The notes: generated from the sequence alone by a model not told the origin. A DNA stretch of 52,574 nt from CAYWXK01 sp964462515 (GCA_964462515.1 CAYWXK010000028.1:1-52574); one strand, 5' to 3'; shown: positions 33,869-42,141, counted from the first letter of the stretch. Made by a program: numbers and translations.

Positions 33869-34888
33869 CTACTTCTTTAGGTACTTGTCGAACCAGGCGA
33901 TCTCAAGCTTCATTACGTCATCTAAGAGTTGTCCATTATAAACGTCGTAATGCTTTTTCCCTTTGAGAACATGGTACTCCGTCGGTACGTCATTCTTCTT
34001 GAGAATCTCATGCACCCGTCCCGAATTCTCTTCAATCTTGAAATAATGCTCCTTTTCGGCATCTATTAGAAGGGTCGGCACTCTGATCAGGTCAGCATAC
34101 TGGCCTGGATTGAATAGAGCGATCCGCTCGGAATAGGGCGTGCCCTGTAATCCATCTGGCGAACCTCCCCCTTGAGGCACCGGGTCCACTATACCGCGAG
34201 CACGGTCGGATTTCTGCTTGTAAATGGCATTCAGCCCGGCGGAGAATCGTTTGGTCCAGTCATCGGGCATAGATCCAACTTGGGCAGCCACGCATGCTAT
34301 GCGACTGTCATGCGCCGCCCGGTAAATCACATGTCCGCCACCGAAACTTGTACCCCAAATGCCGATGCGGTTCTTGTCCACCATTGGCTCACCGTAGACA
34401 TACGACACCGCAGCATCGATATCTTCCTGTTGGTCGAACGGGTCGACCAATTCACGGATGGGTTGGGCCTTGACGGTCACGTAGCCATCCTTGTCTGGCT
34501 TGGGCATCTCTCCTCGAACCACGAGCCGGCTGTCGCTGTCGCCCCAGCCACGGTAGTCGTAGTTAATGACCACATAGCCCGCCGCAGCAAAACGTGGAGC
34601 AATGCCGGATCGCATCAGGAAAGCCTTCGTACCGCCCCATCCATTACATAGCACGATGGCTGGCAACTTATCGCCTTCTTTGCGGTCTTTTGGGTAGAGC
34701 AAGACGCCAGACAACCGTGTGCCGTCACTCCACAGGGTAATATCGCGTTGGAAGACGGTCGGGAAATTCTCGACCGCCTCTTCTTCCTGCGCCATTGCGG
34801 CAGTAGACATAAACCCACTCAAAAAAGTCGTCACAACAGCAAAAAGGACCGGCACTCGTGTCAAACTCAAATTCCTCAAAAACTTCAT
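33869..34888 (-). CDS. Exported alpha/beta hydrolase (dienelactone-hydrolase/peptidase S15-like)
   Basis: 339 residues from ATG 34888, preferred because AAGGAG is correctly spaced and a signal peptide follows (VPVLFAVVTTFLSGFMSTAAMA). Hydrolase motifs: IVLCNGWGGT (oxyanion strand), INYDYRGWGDSDSR, nucleophile Ser181 in GIWGTSFGGGH, acid in TLLIDAEKEHYF and histidine in LKGKKHYDVY. Related proteins are esterases or deacetylases of unknown substrate. An in-frame ATG at 34927 overlaps the stop of the upstream reductase gene, but it has no better ribosome site. Cotranscribed with the aldo/keto reductase (35 bp gap from the chosen start). Confidence 0.82.
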   Translation of the reverse strand: MKFLRNLSLTRVPVLFAVVTTFLSGFMSTAAMAQEEEAVENFPTVFQRDITLWSDGTRLSGVLLYPKDRKEGDKLPAIVLCNGWGGTKAFLMRSGIAPRFAAAGYVVINYDYRGWGDSDSRLVVRGEMPKPDKDGYVTVKAQPIRELVDPFDQQEDIDAAVSYVYGEPMVDKNRIGIWGTSFGGGHVIYRAAHDSRIACVAAQVGSMPDDWTKRFSAGLNAIYKQKSDRARGIVDPVPQGGGSPDGLQGTPYSERIALFNPGQYADLIRVPTLLIDAEKEHYFKIEENSGRVHEILKKNDVPTEYHVLKGKKHYDVYNGQLLDDVMKLEIAWFDKYLKK

Positions 34889-34923
34889 ACCATTGCTCCT
34901 TTCAACCGACATTCTTTTGCTGG

Positions 34924-35955
34924 TCAATCAATCCTCATCTTCTTAATCGCGTCGCTGTCGTACGCTTTTGCGCAGAACTGAGTAAGAAGCGATCTATCGT
35001 CCAAAGTGTACGTTGTATCGCCCGAGAGTGTCTTGATGTTGGCATCGACCTCTTCCTTCAGACGCATGCCTATCGTGAGCAGATGAATCCGCTTGTCTTG
35101 CAGTACGTAGCGGATTGCAGCAGCGGGCAGTTTCTCGAGGCGTTTCTTATCAAATCCCGGCACAACGTATCCCGACCAGGCGCCGAGCACGCCTCCGCCC
35201 ATAACTTTCATGGCGACGATGCCCATGTCGCGTTCGTGGGCTTTGGCAATGCAAGCATTGCGCAGTTCGGTCATCCTGGCGGTCCATATTTGATCGTACC
35301 CTCTGGGAATGTATCCGTAGGACAACATGCACAGGTCGAATCCGCCGGACTCGATTAAAGCCAGGGCTTTGTCAAAATAAGAGTGGGCCGAGAAACCGAT
35401 AAAACGAACGACTCCTTCGTCGCGGAGTTTGACCAGTTCACCGTGAACCTTTATGGCTTCGGCTACAGTCATTTGCTCAAGTCCCGGCGTACCGTGGATC
35501 AGGATAGCATCGAGGTAGTTGGTCTGCAGTTCTTTAAGCGATTTCTCAACCGCCTTGCGTGCCTCGGTCGCAATGGCCGTCTCGACCTTTGTGACCAGAT
35601 AGACATTGTCACGGATGCCATTCAGCCCCTCGCCAAGAATCGCCTGGCTTTCCATGTAGTTGCCTGCCGTATCATAGTATCGCACACCTCGCTCGTAGGA
35701 GTAGCGAACCAGCTTCACGCGATCCTCGCGCGAAAGAGGACAGCCCCAAACCGTGACAAGCCCGGCGCCGCCGTAGCCGAGGACCGGCAGTTTCACTCCG
35801 GTCTTGCCGAGTACGCGGGTTGGAATCGTATCGGCCAGATCGATCTTCCTTTCCTTCGGCACGGCCCCGCATGCAGCACCTGTAGAAACAGCAGCGACCG
35901 TTGCCACTTGGGTGGCCCGCTTAAGAAACTCGCGTCGTCCCAGCTTATCTTTCAT
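34924..35955 (-). CDS. Tat-exported aldo/keto reductase
   Basis: 343 residues with a Tat signal (GRREFLKRATQVATVAAVS). The barrel carries the full AKR tetrad: Asp95 and Tyr100 in YYDTAGNYMESQ, Lys123 in LVTKVE and His154 in ILIHGTPG. It probably interconverts a sugar or aldehyde carbonyl and alcohol with a tightly bound NADP cofactor that is exported already folded, like the Tat Gfo/Idh/MocA proteins nearby. AAGGAG precedes the ATG. A short region (DANIKTL..DTTYTLDDRSLL) forms the C-terminal helices; no 4Fe-4S cluster motif is present. Confidence 0.88.
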   Translation of the reverse strand: MKDKLGRREFLKRATQVATVAAVSTGAACGAVPKERKIDLADTIPTRVLGKTGVKLPVLGYGGAGLVTVWGCPLSREDRVKLVRYSYERGVRYYDTAGNYMESQAILGEGLNGIRDNVYLVTKVETAIATEARKAVEKSLKELQTNYLDAILIHGTPGLEQMTVAEAIKVHGELVKLRDEGVVRFIGFSAHSYFDKALALIESGGFDLCMLSYGYIPRGYDQIWTARMTELRNACIAKAHERDMGIVAMKVMGGGVLGAWSGYVVPGFDKKRLEKLPAAAIRYVLQDKRIHLLTIGMRLKEEVDANIKTLSGDTTYTLDDRSLLTQFCAKAYDSDAIKKMRID

Positions 35956-36031
35956 TCCAATTGCTCCTTTCTTAATAAGTACCTCAATTCTTAGAAGTCT
36001 GCACTATTGCGACCAGAAGTCGTATGAGGGC

Positions 36032-36190
36032 CTATTCATGTCGCAGTGCCTCTATCGGGTCCATATACGCGGGCTTGCCGGGCCGGATAGACTCCGAATA
36101 TAATCCCCACGCCGAGGGAAATAATCAATGACAAAACAACCGACCAAGGAGCGATGCGCGGTTCGAGCATGTGAACTGTTTCACGTGGCT
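36032..36190 (-). pseudogene. MacB/FtsX-type ABC transporter permease C-terminal fragment
   Basis: The minus strand reads LEPRIAPWSVVLSLIISLGV then GIIFGVYPARQAR, and a one-base shift continues AYMDPIEALRHE and a stop. PW...GIIFGxYPA...DPIEALRxE is the standard last transmembrane helix and tail of MacB-family permeases. Only this helix remains and it carries a frameshift, so it is a scrap. No ATPase partner is nearby. Confidence 0.7.
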
Positions 36191-36313
36191 AACATCATCA
36201 ATAAACCATAGCCGTTCACCATCAATCTCAAAAACCTGCTTATAATCCAAGCCGCCTTTTAGTCTAACTTTCTTTACCCAGCGGCAGGTTTTCAGCGGAT
36301 GAAAAAATCCGCA
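36172..36313 (-). other. Coding-like remnant upstream of the permease scrap
   Basis: An open stretch reads FFHPLKTCRWVKKVRLKGGL then DYKQVFEIDGERLWFIDDVS, with protein-like composition but no start or ribosome site. The family is not recognised. It lies between the permease fragment and repeat A copy 5 and is probably the 3' part of another broken gene. Confidence 0.25.
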
Positions 36314-36349
36314 TTATTCTGGAGGGTTTGAGAGAAGAAACTCCCATAA

Positions 36350-36601
36350 GCGGATAGATTCCGGCAGTTAGCACACGGATATAAAACGTTTACATTTTTT
36401 ATGTTTTTTATAAGTCAATAATACCATATCACTTATGGAATGGGCATTTTTGGCAAATTGGCAGATAATGGGTTGTATGGTTGTATTGTGGTTGTAGTTC
36501 TTTTTTTGCCTATTTTTCTCAAAACCATGTCACCATGTCTGCAGTTCATAGTCCGTAACTCATTTTGTCCGCATTCATATTTTTAGTCTATTGCTAATAA
36601 C
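36350..36601 (+). repeat. Dispersed repeat family A, copy 5 (longest; tail type A)
   Basis: Left extension GCGGATAGATTCC (36350) shared with copy 2; core from GGATATAAAACG (36377) to GTGGTTGTAG (36498), with near-perfect hairpin arms TTTTTTATAAGT...ACTTATGG; tail A through CATGTCACCATGTCTGCAG to CTATTGCTAATAAC at 36601, a terminus shared with copy 7. Its right edge cuts the gene at 36602-36863. Confidence 0.9.
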
Positions 36602-36863
36602 AAGGGCTATATATGTAGAATTGAAGAAGAGGCAACCTCGCTTCTGACACTCCCACTTGGTAGAGAGTGCCCGCGCCGAACTCCTCGGCAAATCGTCCGC
36701 TCTCGCCCGGTCCCAAAGCGAATTCGGCGGTGTTGTTGTCGCTCTGCCAGATCTGCCACACCGGCCTTGTCGATTGCAAATTGTCCGCAAAGGCCACAAC
36801 GCTTGCCCCCATGACAAGCAACCATCCCAACAACCACCAACGATTCTTGATTTCCCGCTTCAT
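36602..36863 (-). pseudogene. 3'-truncated secreted protein (N-terminal part only)
   Basis: ATG at 36863 with AGGAG seven bases upstream, then a signal peptide (WWLLGWLLVMGASVVAFA) and RPVWQIWQSDNNTAEFALGP, a beta-strand opening that resembles the start of secreted planctomycete polysaccharide-lyase or glycosidase-type proteins. After about 85 residues the frame enters the end of repeat A copy 5 and stops at 36594. The intact start and lost body suggest recent truncation by the repeat. It lies 73 bp downstream of the isomerase-like gene. Confidence 0.6.
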
Positions 36864-36936
36864 CGTCATACTCCTGCATCTTCGTCGGGTGCCGTTTAGC
36901 CCATCATGGGTTTGAGATTGCCATCCGAATCGGTCT

Positions 36937-38490
36937 TTATGCTTCTTCAACCACCTTCCAACCCATCGCATCGGCCAGTGCAAAAATCGGCTGTTTCAGA
37001 TCTCCGTAGCATGTCACGCGGTGCCAGCCCCACTGATCCCACATCGTAAAAAGTCTTTCGATATCGCCCACCGGCTCAACCGCCAGCTTGGTGCGACAAG
37101 CACGGTCATCCGGATCGTTGGCGACGGACTTGCCCTGATGGAACAGGATCTCCTTGCGTCCCTGATCGATTTCAACGGTCGTTGTCATATACCCCAGCGG
37201 CAGGATCGAACGCACCGATGCCCCTTGCCGATCCTCCGAATGGGTCATGATCGTGAACGGATTGGCCTGCCCCTGCGGACCGAACGCCTTGTTGGAAGCC
37301 ACACAGTGGGCGTAGATGATCTGCCGCTTGGATGTATCGATCACCGGATCAGAGATGTAGCCCGGCCGGCCGTGCGTCATAGCAGTGACCATGACCATCG
37401 CCGCGGTGGATCGGATATCGCACTCACATGCGCCGACCATCCCCTCATTGTTCAGTTCATGAAAACCAAGACACGGATAGGCGTGAATATGTCCGCCATA
37501 GAAGCCCCCCAGACAATTGACAGTGATGGCGTTGGCGCCGTGTTTCTTCAGGATTGACTTCATCCCCAGATACATCGCCGCCGAGGTTTCCAGCGTCTCC
37601 GTCGAAACATCGATCACGGCCGTGGCACTCTTCCCCCAGTGCTGGGCCACTTCGCGGACCTGATCTTTATCCGCCGTCTTCCAAGCCTCGTTGACTTCTG
37701 CGAACGACACATACTCCATCGGAATCCCCATAATCGGGTCAGCCGCGCCGGAGTCTTGCCCGCGAACCGCCAGAATCTTTGAACTCTTCATGCGAGTGAT
37801 GCACTCATCGGTCGAAAGAGTTTTCAGATCGTCCGGCTGACATTTGAGATCGCCGACTCCGGGCGTCCGCGACGCTCGCACGCGACACGTCGCCGCCACA
37901 AAGTCGCTGACCGAACTCTTCGCTTTTGGAAAACACTTGACCGCCTCGGCCAAATCCTCGATTCGCGAAGACGCCACGAATCCCACATTCGGCACCTTGC
38001 TTCGGAGAAATCCCGCCATGTAAACCAGAAATCCCCCGCTTCCGCCAAACTGGAAATCGGCATACAGCACCGGCCTGCCGGAGGTCGCGATCGTCTGCAC
38101 AACCTGGTTCCAGCAGTTCATCTGGTACACTAAATAGCCGTCAATCTGCGCGGATTTATCCTGTTCGAGTATTTCCTTGGCTTGTTCGGGTCCAGTGGCC
38201 AGCGACGATACAAACTCAAAGCCGGGACATTGCTGGATCAATTCCTCTTGAGTCTTGTGCATGACGGGCCGGAAATCGAAACCCTTGTTCGGCCAGTCCG
38301 GACCTGTCTGCTGGGAACCGTGAAGGGAATAGACGATTCGGATTCGCATCTTGTTGTCGTCCACCGCCTTTGCCATGGTGCCGGGCAACGTCAGCAATGA
38401 ACCCGCCGCCGCACACGCCGCACAACCGCCCAGAAATTTCCGCCGCGTCATCCCGCAACCTGATAGACTGCATTGTCTGCCGATGTTCAT
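36937..38490 (-). CDS. Tat-exported L-fucose/L-arabinose-isomerase-like protein
   Basis: 517 residues, Tat signal with Cys-rich tail (MTRRKFLGGCAACAAAGSLL). The body follows the fucose/arabinose isomerase fold: a Rossmann-like first domain (DGYLVYQMNCWNQVVQTIAT, GRPVLYADFQFGGSGGF), a second with the NCLGGFYGGHIHAYPCLGFHELNNEG block where isomerases keep metal ligands (here GHIHAYPCLGFHE), and a C-terminal beta domain (QGASVRSILPLGYMTTTVEI). Periplasmic isomerase-like proteins of this type are common in planctomycete sugar loci; true isomerase activity is unproven and an exported location is unusual for it. With the alpha-L-fucosidase at 44760 it fits fucose handling. AGGAG precedes the start, and a partial shared motif lies at 38522-38541. 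Confidence 0.78.
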   Translation of the reverse strand: MNIGRQCSLSGCGMTRRKFLGGCAACAAAGSLLTLPGTMAKAVDDNKMRIRIVYSLHGSQQTGPDWPNKGFDFRPVMHKTQEELIQQCPGFEFVSSLATGPEQAKEILEQDKSAQIDGYLVYQMNCWNQVVQTIATSGRPVLYADFQFGGSGGFLVYMAGFLRSKVPNVGFVASSRIEDLAEAVKCFPKAKSSVSDFVAATCRVRASRTPGVGDLKCQPDDLKTLSTDECITRMKSSKILAVRGQDSGAADPIMGIPMEYVSFAEVNEAWKTADKDQVREVAQHWGKSATAVIDVSTETLETSAAMYLGMKSILKKHGANAITVNCLGGFYGGHIHAYPCLGFHELNNEGMVGACECDIRSTAAMVMVTAMTHGRPGYISDPVIDTSKRQIIYAHCVASNKAFGPQGQANPFTIMTHSEDRQGASVRSILPLGYMTTTVEIDQGRKEILFHQGKSVANDPDDRACRTKLAVEPVGDIERLFTMWDQWGWHRVTCYGDLKQPIFALADAMGWKVVEEA

Positions 38491-38521
38491 ACGTCGCTCC
38501 TTACCTTACCTGAGATTTTCT

Positions 38522-38541
38522 CTGACATTTCCCATTTAAAT
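38522..38541 (-). promoter_or_regulatory. Short version of the shared promoter element
   Basis: On the minus strand CATTTAAATGGGAAATGTCA, matching the -10/downstream half (TTTAATAT..GAAATGTCA) of the element at 382-446, 40251-40318 and 41575-41636. It lies about 30 nt before the start at 38490. Confidence 0.35.
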
Positions 38542-38929
38542 GATAAAATAATATAAATTTCTTCGTACGACATCGACAATTATACAAAAAGCTGCCTGAA
38601 CGTTCAAGGTTGTTCTTTTCTGAGGCAATTTTCTTGCAGATTCATACGAAAGTTCAGATTGTTAGACCCCAGACTGCTTCCCATTCCTAATTTTTGTGCA
38701 GACCGTGACCGTCCTGACGTTCATCAATTCAAGTTTTCAGCAATGTACTGCATTAGTCATATCCAATCGGCACAGGCTTCAAGCGGTGAATCTTTACAAG
38801 GATTTGATGGAACATGGGCTTGGATAAGGCGGCAAGCAGCCGGCTGGCGGTTTCAGAGGGAGGCACATGCCATTCGTTAGAAAAAGCGTTAGTTGTCCAT
38901 ATTTATTCTTTTTAAGGCAATTGCTTTTT
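38542..38929. other. Intergenic stretch with REP-like scraps
   Basis: 388 bp without a supportable gene. It contains CGGCACAGGCTTCAAGCGG, half of a common GGCACAGGCTT palindrome, and a GCCGGCTGGC stretch, both like decayed extragenic repeats. The promoter of the isomerase-like gene lies at its left end. Confidence 0.4.
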
Positions 38930-40189
38930 TTACGCTCCGCGTGTGAGTGAAAACTGCGGGATTCTCAGGGTTCCTCCATCCTTCATGGCAGACAGATGGG
39001 CATAGTAACCGGGGACCGTCATGTTCAACGCGTCAATCACATCAACAGCCGGTTTTCGACTACGCAGAATGGCGTCAATGAAATCGTTCGCAAGGTAGCC
39101 GTGAGAACCGCCGTGCCCGCCTGGTGAAACACCCGGCGGCAGTGCGTATTTCTTCGTCTGTAAACCTTTTGCCATCGCCTCCTTGAGTCGCTGTTCTCCC
39201 GTTTCATCTCCAACAAAGCCGCCGGCAAGTCCGTTGTGCCAGTTGTATCCGGCATACTCTCCCCGAATCCGACCGGCTTCGAGGTATTCTCCCTGGGAAC
39301 CGCAGATGATGATGCGGCAGAGTCCCCCTTCGCGGGTTCGGAACAAACCGACTTCCGAATTGAAAATGTTGCCTATGCCGTTGGGCTTGCGTTTGCTTAT
39401 ATCAAACATCGCTGTCCCCTGACAACTGACCTCCAGAAAGCTGCCATGCGTTACACTGATATAGTAAGCCGTCGCATGGGTCGGATACCACATTGGAGTC
39501 CCGTTTTTGCGCCAGTCTTTGTATGAGCCAAGCGAAGGCGCTCCCAAACTATGCGGATGACAGTATTCCCCTTCGGAATAAACTATATGGCCGAAGACAT
39601 CAGCTGCGTAAAGTTTTTCAATGGCGTACAAATCGTCGTGAAAGACGGATGTTTCAAACATCGCATATACCAGACCGGAGTTTTTCTTGACGCATTCAAG
39701 CAGTTTTTCCGCATCTTCGATGTCACCGTAAAAAGCGGGAACGGCAGTGCAAACGTGTTTGCCGTGATTGAGAACCTCAATGCAATGTTTGGCGTGCGAA
39801 GGGGCGTCCGTGGCGCAGAAAATTGCCTCGATGTTATCATCTTTCACCATTTCCTCCAGCGAAGGGTACGTTTTGGCACACTTGACGCGTTCGGCCAGTT
39901 CCGCACAACGGTCAGGGAACAGGTCGCTCACCGCAACAACCTCCACATTGGGATGATTTTGGAATTCGAATTCCGCAGAAAATTTGCAAACGCCGTAGCC
40001 GACCAAACCAACTCTGACCTTGCGGTCGCTGAATGGTTTCCATACCTTCGTTTTGTCGTAATCGGTGTGCGTTTGGTCAAATCCGGGAATGACTTCTGCG
40101 CTTTGGGCGCTGTTCATCATAGAATGAGCCGCAACCATTGCCGCAGCAGTACTGCCTAAAAAAGAACGACGGGTAATGTTGGTTGACAT
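38930..40189 (-). CDS. Tat-exported Gfo/Idh/MocA oxidoreductase
   Basis: 419 residues from ATG 40189, chosen for AAAGGA six bases upstream; the frame extends nine codons further. Tat signal TRRSFLGSTAAAMVAAHS. Rossmann fold RVGLVGYGVCKFSAEF, then SDLFPDRCAELAERV and CATDAPSHAKHCIEVLNHGKHV. The usual EKP lysine motif is replaced by CTAVPA, so the catalytic lysine is absent at that position. The C-terminal alpha/beta domain has VYSEGEYCHPHSLG and the HGGSHGYLANDF block. It probably oxidises or reduces a sugar using a bound, exported NAD(P), or has lost redox activity. The shared promoter element lies at 40251-40318. Confidence 0.88.
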   Translation of the reverse strand: MSTNITRRSFLGSTAAAMVAAHSMMNSAQSAEVIPGFDQTHTDYDKTKVWKPFSDRKVRVGLVGYGVCKFSAEFEFQNHPNVEVVAVSDLFPDRCAELAERVKCAKTYPSLEEMVKDDNIEAIFCATDAPSHAKHCIEVLNHGKHVCTAVPAFYGDIEDAEKLLECVKKNSGLVYAMFETSVFHDDLYAIEKLYAADVFGHIVYSEGEYCHPHSLGAPSLGSYKDWRKNGTPMWYPTHATAYYISVTHGSFLEVSCQGTAMFDISKRKPNGIGNIFNSEVGLFRTREGGLCRIIICGSQGEYLEAGRIRGEYAGYNWHNGLAGGFVGDETGEQRLKEAMAKGLQTKKYALPPGVSPGGHGGSHGYLANDFIDAILRSRKPAVDVIDALNMTVPGYYAHLSAMKDGGTLRIPQFSLTRGA

Positions 40190-40250
40190 AAAATTCCTTT
40201 CTTGATGCTCTGCCATTTAGGGAAAATTACTTTTCAGTCGGGTTAATTTA

Positions 40251-40318
40251 CCTGACATCTACCATATTAAATGGTTGACTACACAACCAAGCCATCTAAT
40301 TCCATAATAATATCAAAA
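40251..40318 (-). promoter_or_regulatory. Shared promoter-like element upstream of the Tat oxidoreductase
   Basis: Minus-strand blocks TTTTGATATTATTATGGAAT, GGCTTGGTTGTGTA, CCATTTAATATGG, AGATGTCAGG align with 41575-41636 and 382-446. It ends about 62 nt before the start at 40189 and abuts the stop of the gene at 40324. Confidence 0.5.
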
Positions 40319-40323
40319 TTTTC

Positions 40324-41538
40324 CTATAGAGCTGAAAAAATAGAATTTGTAGTTGCCAGCATAATCACGCTGCGGGGCGGGCCGTAGCTGTATTTACCGT
40401 TATGAGAGATGTTTACGCCGGTGTAAAACAACCACCACTTTCCGCTGTCAAAGACCAGCGAAGCACCCGCATATATGCCATACGAATCGCTCTCGCCAGG
40501 CCAGCCGCGTTCAAGCCAGGCACGATTACGAAAGGGTCTAATCCAGTTGACACCGTCCGGCGAGAAGCACCATTCGAGGTCCTGCGTCTGAGCCTTGACT
40601 CTGTAATGGCCAAGCATACCGACTCTGCCTTGGAGTGTATAGGTCACACTCAAATAATAGAACTGCAAATCAATCGGGTCGTTTGCATCCGGCTGAAGCA
40701 CTCGCTGTCGGCCGGACCAGTGCAGGCCTTCTTTGCTTACCAGACGGTCGATTACACGAATCAGCCCAGGACAATCATTATTTGCCCAGCGGGGGTCGCC
40801 CTGCTTGATGGAAAGCATTGTGGCTGTGTACATTTCAAAAGAACCATCGGGCAACTGATAAACAGTAGTTGCATCGTTGGTAATCAGTTCCGGCGATGCT
40901 GCCAGCTCATCCTTTAACCTGTGAGATTCGGGTTTGGCTGTCAATGTCAGGCCCCAAGGCGTGGTACCGACAAATTCAACTGCCCGGTCAAGAAAGTGAT
41001 AAATACAGGGCCGATTCGGGTCAATAACTCGATAATGCCTACCATCGCCGCTGTCTGCGGCAAGGTAACGAAGTATGTGGTGTTTTGGCGAATGAGCCCA
41101 GAAGTATAAGCGATGTCCGCCATCCTTGAGCTTTATGTGAACCGGCTGGGTTGGTCTCCACTCTTCAAGCAGATTACCGATGGCAAATGGCGCATCAGAG
41201 GCAGGATTTCCTTTGCTGAGGGACACCTGATATTTTGTCATTTTGCCGCCGGGGATTCCCTCTGCCACCGCGATACTCATTGGGCTGCCGCTGCCATACC
41301 AGATTCTCCATCGTCCGTCGCCCAATGGTTCTGCGGGCGAGGTAAAATTCTGGATATCTTCTCCCTCCCAAGGCTGGTTTGGCTCGAGGACTATGCCCTG
41401 TTTTATCCAGCTATCAGGGCTGCAAGGGCGGGGAAAACCGATAATAGGATTTTGTGAATCTGATTTTTCTGCTGCATACCCGTCGACAAATCCTGACAGC
41501 ATTATCAAAACAAGGATTGTTGATAAAACAAATTTCAT
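40324..41538 (-). CDS. Secreted five-bladed-propeller glycoside-hydrolase-like protein (GH43/GH32/GH117 fold)
   Basis: 404 residues with a signal peptide (MKFVLSTILVLIMLSGFVDG). Repeated strand blocks typical of five-bladed propeller glycosidases: WEGEDIQNFTSPAEPLGDGR, WRIWYGSGSPMSIAVAEG, HRLYFWAHSPKHHILRYLAA, DATTVYQLPDGSFEMYTAT, WCFSPDGVNWIRP and GIYAGASLVFDSGKWWLFYTG. Acidic residues at the propeller mouth (EGEDIQNF, SPEL, ESDSYGIYAG) may be catalytic, but I cannot assign a CAZy family. It likely acts on extracellular oligosaccharide. Own shared promoter element at 41575-41636; followed by the oxidoreductase 134 bp downstream. Confidence 0.75.
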   Translation of the reverse strand: MKFVLSTILVLIMLSGFVDGYAAEKSDSQNPIIGFPRPCSPDSWIKQGIVLEPNQPWEGEDIQNFTSPAEPLGDGRWRIWYGSGSPMSIAVAEGIPGGKMTKYQVSLSKGNPASDAPFAIGNLLEEWRPTQPVHIKLKDGGHRLYFWAHSPKHHILRYLAADSGDGRHYRVIDPNRPCIYHFLDRAVEFVGTTPWGLTLTAKPESHRLKDELAASPELITNDATTVYQLPDGSFEMYTATMLSIKQGDPRWANNDCPGLIRVIDRLVSKEGLHWSGRQRVLQPDANDPIDLQFYYLSVTYTLQGRVGMLGHYRVKAQTQDLEWCFSPDGVNWIRPFRNRAWLERGWPGESDSYGIYAGASLVFDSGKWWLFYTGVNISHNGKYSYGPPRSVIMLATTNSIFSAL

Positions 41539-41574
41539 TTTAAGGCTTTCTTTTGCTGTAAAATGACATCCGGT

Positions 41575-41636
41575 TGAGATTTCTCATATTAAACGCCTGG
41601 TTACGCATCTAAGCCTTCTAATTCCACAATAATATC
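41575..41636 (-). promoter_or_regulatory. Shared promoter-like element upstream of the propeller glycosidase
   Basis: Minus-strand blocks GATATTATTGTGGAATTAGA, GGCTTAGATGCGTA, CCAGGCGTTTAATATG, GAAATCTCA. The CCAGGCGTTTAATAT block is identical to that at 382-446. Further upstream, TTTCCCTGATTGACA (41673-41688) resembles the -35 region before the gene at 44342 (TTTTCCCTATTGACA). Confidence 0.5.
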
Positions 41637-41758
41637 AAAATCTTCCTATAAAGTGTAATTGTTGAAAAGAAATGTCAATCAGGGAAACTACGGGATTTTG
41701 CAAAAATTATCTCATTTTTGAACTAAAAATCAGAGTGACTGAACAGAATTTTGTAAAG

Positions 41759-41800
41759 GGCGGAGTAAAATCGCGGCGGGTGGCGGACTAAAACCGCGGC
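41759..41800. mobile_element. Tandem IS21-type terminal repeats, remnant
   Basis: Two 19-bp direct repeats, GGCGGAGTAAAATCGCGGC (41759-41777) and GGCGGACTAAAACCGCGGC (41782-41800), 4 bp apart. Repeated end units of this form (GGC...TAAAA..GC) are typical of IS21-family termini. No transposase is attached, so this would be an insertion-sequence end left after deletion. Confidence 0.4.
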
Positions 41801-41859
41801 ACCACTAACGTATCTACCCTTTTTGAATCATGTAGTCAATCATTATCTATTCACTTTTT

Positions 41860-42028
41860 TCAACAGCGGTTTCCTAAAGCAATGACTGCTTTGATGCCGT
41901 CGGCCTGACGTTTATCACGCAAGGAACGGTGAAATTTTTCAAGTTCAGCTATTTTTTCTTTTAAAACGTATAATCCTTCATATATACTATTTATAGGACA
42001 TAAGGTGCTTTCTAAAAACCCGAAGGGC
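41860..42028 (-). pseudogene. Coding-like scrap with coiled-coil helix, identity unclear
   Basis: An open minus-strand frame reads TLPFGFLESTLCPINSIYEG then LYVLKEKIAELEKFHRSLRD and KRQADGIKAVIALGNRC, stopping at 41860. The charged helix followed by RQADGIK resembles the E-helix region of serine recombinases, but the match is too short to be sure. No start codon context. It lies between IS21-like ends and a REP element in a stretch of mobile-element debris. Confidence 0.3.
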
Positions 42029-42141
42029 AGAGTTCCACGGGCTATGCCCGTGGGTGAATGTTGACTCGCCCAAAGGGCGTCGAGCGAAGCTAGTCAAGTG
42101 GAAACAGGTGCTACGGGCTCTGCCCGTAGGGCTTCCACTTG
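42023..42141. repeat. REP/BIME-like cluster of palindromes
   Basis: Contains perfect hairpins CCACGGGCTATGCCCGTGG (42035-42053), CGCCCAAAGGGCG (42067-42079) and CTACGGGCTCTGCCCGTAG (42111-42129), with the last inside a CAAGTGGAA/TTCCACTTG inverted pair (42095-42103 and 42133-42141). No coding role. It forms the leader region 50 bp ahead of the gene at 42192 and could affect its mRNA. Confidence 0.75.

Noticed and set aside
36863..36983. Upstream extension of the truncated secreted protein
   Set aside because: It would overlap the isomerase-like gene end and bury the signal peptide; AGGAG supports the start at 36863.
38659..38880. 73-codon plus-strand frame upstream of the isomerase-like gene
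   Set aside because: It overlaps REP-like scraps, has no ribosome site, and its translation resembles no protein family.
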